This document shows positions 30,805 through 40,600 of a stretch of DNA of 64,000 nt, one piece after another. This DNA is from Bacillota bacterium (lineage in GTDB: Bacteria > Bacillota > Clostridia > Lachnospirales > Lachnospiraceae), in assembly GCA_023399055.1 (NCBI GenBank), contig JAEWQV010000027.1, forward strand, positions 124,001 through 188,000, written 5' to 3'. How positions within the stretch are numbered: the stretch's first letter is position 1; every line of letters starts with the position of its first letter. A model generated the notes under the pieces. That model saw only the letters and a program-made list of their open reading frames with translations. It was not told the origin of the DNA and did not search any database. The translations under genes and the position numbers were made by a program.

Positions 30805-33417
30805 ATGGATACAACAGGAAGGATAGTAGCGATATTAATAACAGTTATATTGATTTTTATTTTTCCATTGCAGTACATAGCACAGAATCAAGGGGAAGTA
30901 TCTAGTAGTATTATTAAATATAGCACAAGACAATTTACCGATACTGCCAGGCAACAAGGGTATTTTACTATAAATGAATACAATGAATTATTAGATGATT
31001 TATCGAGTACTAGTGAGCATTATAATGTTGAGCTCCAGGTGTCTCAACCAGTATACGGTGTTAAATCTACAAGTAATAGAAATACAGAACTTGTTCATAA
31101 AAATTCACAGGAAGATTTACATGAAGTTATTGATGAACAATCATATGAACATACGAAGGAAGTTTTCGTATTACCAACTTTATCTAGTTTAAAGGAAAAC
31201 ATGACAGCACAGGTTAATACAGGTTTGACCCTATTAGCTACACATACTCATACAGCAAATTGCTATGTAGGTCATAATCATACAGCCAGTGGTTGCAACT
31301 ACCATACGCATAGTGGTAGTTCCTCTTCGTATGGTGGATGCTATACCGTAAGAGTGGATACACCATATTCCTATACTTGTAGTACCTGTAGTGGGTCAGG
31401 AAGAAGGTCTTGTTTGGGTGGAAGCAGCAGATCAGATTCGCAGTTTTACTCCAATGGAGAAACCTACTGCTCTGTATGTAAAGGGTATCCCAGTGCAAAT
31501 GTATCTTGGACAAAATGTAATATCTGTGGAGCCACATTGGTAACATCAAAAGTATGGAGCTGTGGCCATTTAAGTTCTTCAACATCTTATGGATCTCATT
31601 CAACTACTTCCTGTTCCTTCTGCGGAGGTTCAGGACGAATATCTGGTACGTTTACGTCTTATTCTTTGGGTTGTGGGTCATCCACTGGATATAACTGTGG
31701 TTATAGCAACATCGACACAACTCCTATCTGTGATAGGGTTGTAACTTTAATTACTGCAACAAAACCAATACAAACGTTACATAATGGAGCGACACTAATT
31801 ACTACTGCAACAGCAACCTATCTGAATGGCACGACTGGAATGGTAAACTGCAATGTATCTGGTTACATTCCAAATCAAGCAGGTAATCAAGTTGTAACAC
31901 TTACCTATAACGGCTTAGTTGGAAATGCAAGAACCACAGGTACCAGGACTTGTAATGTGAATGTTGATATTATATTGAGAAACTTAGTAAGTATAACGGT
32001 ATCGCCAAGTAGCCTATCGGTAACTAGGTATTCACAACCATTGATTACTGTGACAGCGTTATATGATGATGATACCAGTGAGGTACTGGAGAGTGGATAT
32101 CTTTTAAATGGATTTGATAATACAAAACTAGGAACACAGAATATCATTGTAAAATATACCGAAAATAACATAACAACTACAAAAAATATAGATATTAAAG
32201 TAACTGTTCTGACAAGCCTTTGTGTTGTTTGCGGAACTATCTATAATCTAGATAAAAATGATACGGATCAGGGTTGTCCGGTATGTGCAGGTACAATAAC
32301 CAGCATAAGTGCAGCTCCAAAAGAATTAAAAGTAGCGAGAGGACAAGGATTGGACCTGACTGTAACAGCTACCTTTAAAAATGGTAAAAAAGGAATTATT
32401 AGTGGATGGACAAGCAACTACAATTCTTATTTGATTGGTTATCAGAGTGTAAAGATTACCTATGATGGATTTATAACAGCAGTGCTTGTAAATGTTACAG
32501 ATTATAAGGCATGCCCTATCTGTTCCACAGAATATGAGATTAACAAGGATGGTTCTGATTCTGGATGTCCTATCTGTAGTAAGGAAATTGTCAGTATTTC
32601 TGCTTCGCCTAAGAACATAAGTGTGAATAGGAATAGCGACTTAAATATCACCGTATTAGGAACCTTTAAGGATGGCCATACAGAGGATATCACGGAATGG
32701 AGTACGAATTTTACAACAGATAAAGCGGGAAGCTATGAGGCTTTGATTATTTATAAAGGTGTTATAGATACGATTCAGGTTACCGTTGTAAATGATAACT
32801 TTATTACTTGTGCTATTTGCGGCCTCTCTTATGGGCATGAAGATAATCCCAAGGGATGCCCGGTATGTTCGGTCACCTTAAAAAGTATAGAAGCTTCCCT
32901 TCGTAATGGAGGTACAACAATATCGTATCATTCAGAATTAAATTTACAAATAGTACTAATATATAAAGATAATCATAGGGAAACCACGTATACGGGATGG
33001 GAAGTTGAGGGTTTTAATCCTGACCTTATGGGAATACAGACGATTATGGTTAAGTACGGTGACCTTCATACACAATTAACGATTGAGGTTGTTAAGAATC
33101 CATATCTTACGAGATGTTCCATTTGTGGATTAGAATATTATTTAAATGAAGATTTTTCTGACCCCGGTTGTCCATATTGTGGCTCATCCAATAGTAAGAC
33201 TACCATAAACTATTTAAATACCGTTTATACGCATGAAATTCTAGATATCTTATATAAAGATAAAATATATTACTTAAAAAACGGCGAGTACATAACTGTT
33301 ACAGCGTCGGTATCTCAAACCTCGGTAAGTGCAAGGTTAAGAAATATATTTAATGTAATTAGATTAGAGGATAGAAAAAGAGAAAGCTATTCCTACGGAG
33401 GTGAGGTAATACTTTAA
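30805..33417 (+). CDS. Large surface protein with His/Cys-rich region, Ig-like domains and zinc-ribbon modules
   Basis: The 870-residue protein starts with one hydrophobic segment (residues 5-24) and a pseudopilin-like helix. Around residues 150-310 lies a His- and Cys-rich region: HTHTANCY, GHNHTASGC, DnaJ-like CSTCSGSG and CSFCGGSG, and other CxxC pairs. Then Ig-like domains (group 3-like, ending in VKITYDG-type strands) alternate with four CxxC...CPxC modules: CVVCG...CPVC, CPIC...CPIC, CAICG...CPVC, CSICG...CPYC. The Cys spacing (CxxC-14/16-CPxC) is zinc-ribbon-like. It appears to be exported and probably anchored to the apparatus as an adhesin or fibre protein. Metal binding is inferred from motifs. 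Confidence 0.7.
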   Translation: MDTTGRIVAILITVILIFIFPLQYIAQNQGEVSSSIIKYSTRQFTDTARQQGYFTINEYNELLDDLSSTSEHYNVELQVSQPVYGVKSTSNRNTELVHKNSQEDLHEVIDEQSYEHTKEVFVLPTLSSLKENMTAQVNTGLTLLATHTHTANCYVGHNHTASGCNYHTHSGSSSSYGGCYTVRVDTPYSYTCSTCSGSGRRSCLGGSSRSDSQFYSNGETYCSVCKGYPSANVSWTKCNICGATLVTSKVWSCGHLSSSTSYGSHSTTSCSFCGGSGRISGTFTSYSLGCGSSTGYNCGYSNIDTTPICDRVVTLITATKPIQTLHNGATLITTATATYLNGTTGMVNCNVSGYIPNQAGNQVVTLTYNGLVGNARTTGTRTCNVNVDIILRNLVSITVSPSSLSVTRYSQPLITVTALYDDDTSEVLESGYLLNGFDNTKLGTQNIIVKYTENNITTTKNIDIKVTVLTSLCVVCGTIYNLDKNDTDQGCPVCAGTITSISAAPKELKVARGQGLDLTVTATFKNGKKGIISGWTSNYNSYLIGYQSVKITYDGFITAVLVNVTDYKACPICSTEYEINKDGSDSGCPICSKEIVSISASPKNISVNRNSDLNITVLGTFKDGHTEDITEWSTNFTTDKAGSYEALIIYKGVIDTIQVTVVNDNFITCAICGLSYGHEDNPKGCPVCSVTLKSIEASLRNGGTTISYHSELNLQIVLIYKDNHRETTYTGWEVEGFNPDLMGIQTIMVKYGDLHTQLTIEVVKNPYLTRCSICGLEYYLNEDFSDPGCPYCGSSNSKTTINYLNTVYTHEILDILYKDKIYYLKNGEYITVTASVSQTSVSARLRNIFNVIRLEDRKRESYSYGGEVIL

Positions 33418-35175
33418 ATGAACATTCCTTTAAAAAAGTTTATTGATATTTGCCTGGCACTGTTAGTATTTTTCCTTTTCCCATTAATATATTTTTCACT
33501 TAAACAAGATGCTGTTATGAATACGGAGGTTGAATTAGCTTCAAGTAGCTTATTAAATGAAATTAAAAACAGAGGTTATTTATCAAAAGAGATGTACGAC
33601 AACTATCAAGAGGAATTGGTTGGTACTGGGTTATTGTATACCATTGACCTTAAGCACGAGAGAGTAGTATATAATCCTCTCTATCGATTTAGAACGTCCG
33701 AGGAAGTTATTGAGGATCAAAACAATTCCTATACTGGCTCCAACGATTATCATTACTATCCAATATCAACGGATAAGCCACTTGTAAATGATCCTGTAAA
33801 TTCAGGTGCCTTAAACACTGAGACAAATGCCAGTGTCATAGCAGCCTCTGTTAATACCCCTGCTAGTGCAACACATTCCCATACGGATGCTTGTTATCAG
33901 GGGACAAAGCATACGCATACAGGCAGCTCATCATCGGGAGGTGGTTGTCATGGCGGGGCTGGTTCAACAACTTCTTGTACATTACCAATATCATTTGTCA
34001 ATACAGACTTGGGTGGGGCGGGAGGCTTTTATTGTGCTAATGATGGTAATTGGGTAACAATAAATAGTATTTATGGAAGTTATAAATGTGCGGCCGGACA
34101 TTATAGTACTTATGTACTTTATTGGTACCGTGAGTGTAGTATTTGTCATGATAAGTATACTTTTTCAAACTCATCATCACAGTATAATGGACTTACATGT
34201 GGGAAAACAACCTCGTCAGGATACACCCTTAACTGTGGTAAAACAGCTGGAGCTTATTACAACGATAACACACAGGTTTATCCTATTTGTAATCTATTCG
34301 TAACATCAATAGTTCCTACTCATGCAGTACAAACTGTTGCAATAGGAGATCCATTTATAACCACAGTAAGAGCTTCGTATTTGGATGGTTCACAAAAAAC
34401 AGTAATTGCAAGTTCTTCTTTAGTGACAAATAATCCAGTACATAATATAAGCGATACCCTAACTTTTTCCTACTCGATAGAAGCAAATGCGTATAGTAAA
34501 ACATGTAATATAACAGTAACGGTAATACCTCGAAGTAAGATTTGCACTAATATTCACACTTATAATTTAAACATTGACGGGTCTGATCCGGGTTGTCCTT
34601 ATTGTAAGGCGTGGTTAAAGAAACTTGAAATCGTTACCCCGACATCAGGTAATCTTATAATTTATAGCAGTACTACCTTAGCACAAAATGGAGTAACCTT
34701 ACTAGCTACATATTTAGATGGTAGGACGGAGCTACTAACAAATGAATATGTGGATAATTTGGACATGGGATATATTGGAGTGCAAAATATTACCCTCAGC
34801 TACAAAGGGTTAAATGTATTGTTATCCGTAACGAATAGAAGAAAATTAACCAAATGTTCCACCTGCAATAGAATGTATGAGTTATATCACGATGGATCAG
34901 ATCCAGGTTGCCCATATTGCGCTTCATTAACACCGATTTTTACCGGAGAAATATCCGAGTTTTATGTAGATATTTATGAGGATGATATTCTGAAAGAACT
35001 ATATGAAGGTACAGGTATTTATTATCTTTCAAAAAGGGACTATTTCAGTATTGATGCAAAAAACAATGGAAAAAGTTTAGGAGAAAAATTAACGTCAGGA
35101 ATATATGGATTTAGTTTTGAAGGAAGCGTCAGATCAAAACAAGGTGATTATATAAGAGAAACTGGCTGGCAGTAA
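33418..35175 (+). CDS. Second large surface protein with His/Cys-rich and zinc-ribbon modules
   Basis: The 585-residue protein begins at the base after the previous stop. It has the same plan: an N-terminal hydrophobic segment (FIDICLALLVFFLFPLIYF), a helix like that of its neighbour (LLNEIKNRGYLSKEMYDNYQ) and a His/Cys region (THSHTDACY, KHTHTGSSSSGGGCHGG, CSIC). It then has Ig-like segments and two modules CTN...CPYC and CSTC...CPYC. It is a shorter paralog with fewer repeats. Both proteins keep the ending after the last CPYC, with YLS/YYL-type residues and a basic tail. Confidence 0.68.
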   Translation: MNIPLKKFIDICLALLVFFLFPLIYFSLKQDAVMNTEVELASSSLLNEIKNRGYLSKEMYDNYQEELVGTGLLYTIDLKHERVVYNPLYRFRTSEEVIEDQNNSYTGSNDYHYYPISTDKPLVNDPVNSGALNTETNASVIAASVNTPASATHSHTDACYQGTKHTHTGSSSSGGGCHGGAGSTTSCTLPISFVNTDLGGAGGFYCANDGNWVTINSIYGSYKCAAGHYSTYVLYWYRECSICHDKYTFSNSSSQYNGLTCGKTTSSGYTLNCGKTAGAYYNDNTQVYPICNLFVTSIVPTHAVQTVAIGDPFITTVRASYLDGSQKTVIASSSLVTNNPVHNISDTLTFSYSIEANAYSKTCNITVTVIPRSKICTNIHTYNLNIDGSDPGCPYCKAWLKKLEIVTPTSGNLIIYSSTTLAQNGVTLLATYLDGRTELLTNEYVDNLDMGYIGVQNITLSYKGLNVLLSVTNRRKLTKCSTCNRMYELYHDGSDPGCPYCASLTPIFTGEISEFYVDIYEDDILKELYEGTGIYYLSKRDYFSIDAKNNGKSLGEKLTSGIYGFSFEGSVRSKQGDYIRETGWQ

Positions 35176-35202
35176 TTACAAACTTAGGAGATAGGGATAC
35201 CA

Positions 35203-36246
35203 ATGAAGCTTTATCATTATATATTGATTTATATGCTAATAGCTGTAGTTACTGTTATTGTATTAGATATAGAAACCAATGATTTGAAAGCGATAATAGC
35301 GAACAAAGAAATGATAGACAAAAATCTAAATACAGCCTTAGATGATGGGATAAGTAGATTAACAAAATCAGAAGACAAGTACGGAATATCAATTAATAAG
35401 GATGCAGCAATGCAAAGCTTTTTTCAATCATTGGAAACCTCCTTTGGTGTTTTATCCGACCCCAAAGCCATTGAAAAATTAACCATGTATATACCGGTTG
35501 TTGCAATTACTATGGAAGATGGCTTTTATGTCTTTCATAGTGATACGATTAAAGAATTAGAAGGGGTTACAACAATAACGAAAAGATGGTCTGAAAAAAT
35601 ACCGTACTATTATGAGGATAACGATTTTATCTATGGATTTACCTTGGGAGATGTTATAAGTTTATACGATAAAAATGGTATCCTATCAAATAATGGTAGT
35701 CAAAAATATTATAAAGTAGATTATCATGACTTAAGTACAAAAGTTGAATATTCTTCCTTTCGGAGTAAAAGACCAAACAGTTTTCTCTTGTCAGCGGGAT
35801 ATGATGAAAGGAAGAAAGGAATTCTAATAAAAGTAATTGAGAAATCTCTGGCTTATTATACAAGTAGACACAATCGGATTGCAGCACAATATGGAATTAC
35901 ATATAATTTTTCCTTACCCACAGTAAATAAAGATGATTGGGAATTATACTTGGAAACAAACAGTATGTTTGTGGTTTTTCAGGGATATCCCTATGGAACT
36001 GAAGCAAGGGAAACCTATAATCGGATTGTATCTGCGGGAGTCAAGATATCAAAGAAGAACGTTTATTATTTGGAGCAAAAAGACTGGTATCTGATCTATC
36101 ATAAAGATACCTGCGAAGAACTAGGTAAAAATGGAATATTATTTATGGAGGCTCCATATTATGAGGTCAAAGAATGTGTAAAGGCTGGTGCATATGCCTG
36201 CCCAATCTGCTCTTCGGAGGGAGTTCAGGCACCTGATTACCCATAG
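35203..36246 (+). CDS. Membrane-anchored extracytoplasmic protein of the Tad-like locus
   Basis: The 347-residue protein has one N-terminal span (YILIYMLIAVVTVIVLDI, residues 6-23) and a large outside domain. The segment after the span (NKEMIDKNLNTALDDGISRLT) resembles the helical start of TadE/TadF-like proteins, but no family is certain. The C-terminus contains CPICSSEG, echoing the zinc-ribbon half-sites of the two preceding proteins. It ends the run of closely packed genes; the next gene lies after a 141-bp gap. Confidence 0.55.
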   Translation: MKLYHYILIYMLIAVVTVIVLDIETNDLKAIIANKEMIDKNLNTALDDGISRLTKSEDKYGISINKDAAMQSFFQSLETSFGVLSDPKAIEKLTMYIPVVAITMEDGFYVFHSDTIKELEGVTTITKRWSEKIPYYYEDNDFIYGFTLGDVISLYDKNGILSNNGSQKYYKVDYHDLSTKVEYSSFRSKRPNSFLLSAGYDERKKGILIKVIEKSLAYYTSRHNRIAAQYGITYNFSLPTVNKDDWELYLETNSMFVVFQGYPYGTEARETYNRIVSAGVKISKKNVYYLEQKDWYLIYHKDTCEELGKNGILFMEAPYYEVKECVKAGAYACPICSSEGVQAPDYP

Positions 36247-36309
36247 TACTTATATAATCTCTGATAATGTAAATAATTTTCAATATTTGTCGTAAATAAG
36301 GAAGTTATG

Positions 36310-36318
36310 TGCTAAAAT
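36310..36318 (+). promoter_or_regulatory. Candidate extended -10 promoter
   Basis: TGCTAAAAT (36310-36318) is an extended -10 element without a good -35 box. It would serve the secreted proteins that follow as a separate unit. Confidence 0.3.
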
Positions 36319-36387
36319 ATGGATACTGTAGTATAAAGATCATGTGGGTTTAATGGGGATTTTACACAACAAAGGAGAGCGTATGGT

Positions 36388-37638
36388 ATGGGGAAAAGCT
36401 TAAAAAAGAAAATGATTGTATTAGTAGTTGTTTTTTCAGTATTAGTATCGAGTGTAGGATCACAAAAAACTGCTGAAGTATTTGCAGCAACAAAATACAT
36501 TACGGTAGATGCATTTATTAAGCAATTGGTCGTGTCGATAAAGCTGAAGGTTGATACCTCTAAATCAAAAACACCCTACATTGATGCAGCTTTAACTGCC
36601 GGTATCTTAAAAAAGGGACAGTTTAAGAAATATTCTTCCTATATTGCAAGAGGGGATGCAGCGGTGTTACTAAATAGAGCAGATGAATACCTATACGGGG
36701 ATACCGTAAGCGAAGATTTAGTAAAAGTAATTTTGGAGAAAAGAATCTCTGATATAACAAAGATTTCGAGTAGTAAACGTGAATCAGTTGCTAAGTGCTT
36801 TGCAAAAGGGATTTTTACTGGCACTTCTAACGGTTATTATATACAAAACAGATCCTTTAAAGGGAAAAGTTATTTAACAGCTACGGATGCTACAGCTGTT
36901 ATCAAATTATTAATAAATCCAAAGAGCAGAGCCAAGGTAAGTCCGGATGGAATGTTGATAAGGACAACAAATTTACCTAAGAATGCGAGTAAATTTGAAT
37001 ACATCCTGGCTTGCTATCCCAACAAGTTTTATGAAAGACCGTTTGAATTTATGATGTATGAGCATTGGAGAACATTAAGTAAGGATTATTATGAATTTCC
37101 TGTAGGAATGAAAAATACTACCTTTGCAAACCTTCATAAATCTTGGCCATTCTCACAGGAAATGGACAAGTATCTTTATGATTGGGCGGAGTTGGCAGAG
37201 CAATATCTTAATTATGTCTTTAATGTGGATTATAGAACGGTAGATGATGAATGGATCAATGGATTGGGAGGTCTTTATACAAAAAGTAATTTAAATATGG
37301 CAGATATGATAAAGACTTATTATATTGGAAAAATGAAAGCAAATAGAGTTATTGTTGAAAGTTCCATTATTTCAGTTGAACCATCTATGCTGTATTATAA
37401 CAACGTTTATTGCATGAGAGCTTACGTGAGATATCGAATTACAGCTAAGAATATAACGGAAGAACAACACAATCTCATTTATTCTGCTTATCCTTACTTA
37501 GATAACTTAAAGAGCGGTGTATGGAGAGAAGGAATCTTTGATATACGGTTTGGAATAAATGATGGCTCCAACGGCGATGGTTCATCATTTGCTATAGATC
37601 AATTAACTTGGTTTGGAGATAAGATGAATGTATACTAG
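36388..37638 (+). CDS. Secreted protein with SLH-like repeats
   Basis: The 416-residue protein has a signal peptide (MGKSLKKKMIVLVVVFSVLVSS, with a likely cleavage near AEVFAA). Two stretches resembling S-layer homology repeats follow: AALTAGILKKGQFKKYSSYIARGDAAVLLNRA, and CFAKGIFTGTSNGYYIQNRSFKGKSYLTATDATAVIKLL. The remaining 230 residues are Tyr-rich with no recognised domain. SLH repeats bind secondary wall polymers, so wall attachment of the apparatus or its product is possible. The next gene begins 14 bp after its stop. Confidence 0.62.
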   Translation: MGKSLKKKMIVLVVVFSVLVSSVGSQKTAEVFAATKYITVDAFIKQLVVSIKLKVDTSKSKTPYIDAALTAGILKKGQFKKYSSYIARGDAAVLLNRADEYLYGDTVSEDLVKVILEKRISDITKISSSKRESVAKCFAKGIFTGTSNGYYIQNRSFKGKSYLTATDATAVIKLLINPKSRAKVSPDGMLIRTTNLPKNASKFEYILACYPNKFYERPFEFMMYEHWRTLSKDYYEFPVGMKNTTFANLHKSWPFSQEMDKYLYDWAELAEQYLNYVFNVDYRTVDDEWINGLGGLYTKSNLNMADMIKTYYIGKMKANRVIVESSIISVEPSMLYYNNVYCMRAYVRYRITAKNITEEQHNLIYSAYPYLDNLKSGVWREGIFDIRFGINDGSNGDGSSFAIDQLTWFGDKMNVY

Positions 37639-37651
37639 GAAGGAGGTTATT

Positions 37652-40600
37652 TTGTATGAAGTCAAATTAAAAAAAATATGGTCATTAATTATTATTATGG
37701 CAATATTAATCAACGGATTATTTCCTGTGGTTAGCAGAGCTGATGATAATGCAGCTGATGAAGATGGTTCTAAATATATAATATTTGATTCAAACGGTAT
37801 AGCGGAGTTAACCGTGTCAATGTATAAAGGTGAAATTACCATTGTAGGTATTTCTAAGAAAGGAACATCCTCAATTCGCTGGGAGACTTCTGGATTATCA
37901 ATTACAACAAAAGCAATTACACAACAAGTTCGCTCAAAGAATAGAACGGGTCCTGGTCTGGTCAGCAGTGCAGGTACAGTTAATACATTATGGTTTAGAG
38001 ATGGAATGAAAACAGACGTACCTGTAGGTGATACAGTTATAACAATGATTAAGTATCCTGCGAATAAAGTAGAATGGGCAGTCGGTGGTGATTTTGAAAA
38101 TTTAACAAAGAACCAATTCATATACTTGCATTGTATCTTTCAGACTTATGATTTCAATGTGGCTACGCAGACAAGAGTTGACATTAGGAAAGATAATTTA
38201 AGAAACTGGAAGGACATTATGGAAGCAGAATCTTGGGGATCTGCTTCACTCAATGATTTTGATAAATATTTCAATATGCCCCTGAAATTTAAACCCCAAC
38301 AACAAGAAAATACGTTGTATTATCAAACAAAAGATTCTACGCCTGTCAGCTTAGGTTCAAAGCAATTAGCTTCTGCAGCTCCTGGCGAAACTGTTTCCTG
38401 GTCGAATGAGGAGGAGCAAAAAACAAAAGGCTCTGACACCTATCAGTTAATCGGATACTATGTTACCCAAAGGGGTAGTACAACTAAGCTTGTATCACGA
38501 TATACCTCGGATGGATGGAAAATAAGTGATATAAAAAGCAACAAAGTTGAAGTTAAACTTGGTGGAATGAATGTTCATTTGGTTTACGATAAACTGCAAA
38601 AAAATACGTTGTATTATCAAACGAACGATGCTACTCCTGTTAGTCTTGGCTCAAAACAATTAGATTCTGTAGTCACTGGCCAATACGTATCCTGGTTGAA
38701 TGAGGACGAACAAAAAACAAAAGGGACTGACACTTTTGAACTAATCGGATATTATGTTACTAAAAAAGATAGTTCAACTAAGATTGTATCCTGCTATAAA
38801 GAGGATGGGTGGAAGATAAGTCAAATTAAAAGTAATAAGGTAGCAGTTGAATCTGGTGGAATGAATATTTATCTAGTTTATAAAAAAGGCGTTCCCGTTA
38901 CACCAACTCCTACCATATCGGTAACCCCAACAGTCACCCCAAGTGTAACACCGACTCCAACGCCATCTCCCACACCAACCATACCGCCTATCATTATTCC
39001 TATTGCAGATAACGAGTACTCTGGTTTTACAAAGGACCAAACATCGGGAGTCATTAGAGCTGATTTAAGAAATTCTGAAAAATTCACTGTTACATCAGGA
39101 ATACCAACTACCGAAAGCTTATACGGGCAGGTGATAGCAAGAGATTATTTGCTCGGATATTCCTTTGAAAAGAAGGTTGGTGTTGAAAATTATAAAATTA
39201 AGGTATCAAAGGATTATATCTTAAAATGGAATACAGCAACACCATCAGGCTCAGGAGGACCCAAAACAGTTACAGAAACCGTTACGGTAGAACAGATCGT
39301 TATGGTTCCCAGAGCATATGGGTATTGGGAAATACTTAATTTAGATTACTATACGATCAACCAAGCAGAACTACAGAATTATGCTCTACCAAATGGTAAA
39401 ATTACCATTTCTCCTAATCTATCTTACTATGATCCACCCTCTATATCCTATCAGCATTCTTCCAGTAAAGACTATCACATTATTCCTCCTAATGAGGTTG
39501 AAAATGGTATTACTTTACCTTCTGAAACTATTACTTCCCCGAATACAACAAAACCAGCAATCAAAGAAGAGGATTTTTCTTACTTTGCTTTAGCTCGCAC
39601 AGGGAAAATAAGGGTTAGAAGTGATTTGTTGATCTTTGATGGCAATACAATAATGAGTAATCAAATAAAGGAACTCGAGACACCCAATATTAATATTGAT
39701 TATTTACCTCAATGTACGACAGTAATAGATGAGAATGTATTATATAAAAAGGATCAAGTCATCCTGGCAACGAAAAAAAATGGAACGTATTCCTCTTACG
39801 GAACAGTAGTATACAAAGCTATGGCACAGGTTAATTCTACTAGATCATCACAATTAACTTACTTTATAAATGGTTTAGAAGATGTAATTATTCACACGCC
39901 AGTAATCTGCGATCCAATTGTTACAGCAGATAATAATAAGTATGTACAACTTCTTTCTCCATCTGCAAACCACATCCAACTTGTTCTTGATCCAGATTCA
40001 TCTCTATCGGATTTTACAGTTAACATATCGAATACTGGTTTTCACACTGGAATAACTGGATATTATACCAGGGATTATTCAAAATCTTTACATAATAGTA
40101 TGGCTTCTTATATAGCGGCTAAAAATGGATTACTTAGAAATGAAGTCAAATTCCCCTTTGATGTATTTGTAGATGTTGGCAGTGACAATAAAAGTGTAAA
40201 TGATGATTATGTAAAAGCAGAAACCTGGATTACCCTCGGAAAGAATACAGCAAGGTTTTATCTGCCTATTTGGACAAAAGAAGGAATTTATAAAGCTGAA
40301 TTTAGAACTGTCACTGTAAATGGGGAAGATAGTTTGACAAGTACGGAAACATATGCAAACAAAACCAGATCTCGCTATGTAGCAACAAGCACTAAGTATT
40401 TTGAGGTATCAGGACGAATCTATGGGCTAAAAATTTATGACATAGCAGACTACCCTGTCTGGGAAGAAACCTTTCGAGTCCCGAAATCTTCTGATTTTAA
40501 AAAGGATAGTTCAAGTTATTTGGACGGTACTGGAAAGACAAACTACAGCAAAAATTATTCATATACCTATGCTCTTGGAATCAATGATCAATACGGAAAG

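Noticed and set aside
30805..35175. CRISPR array or DNA repeat array in the repeated Cys modules
   Set aside because: The repetition is at the protein level in one open frame, with diverged DNA and no regular spacers.
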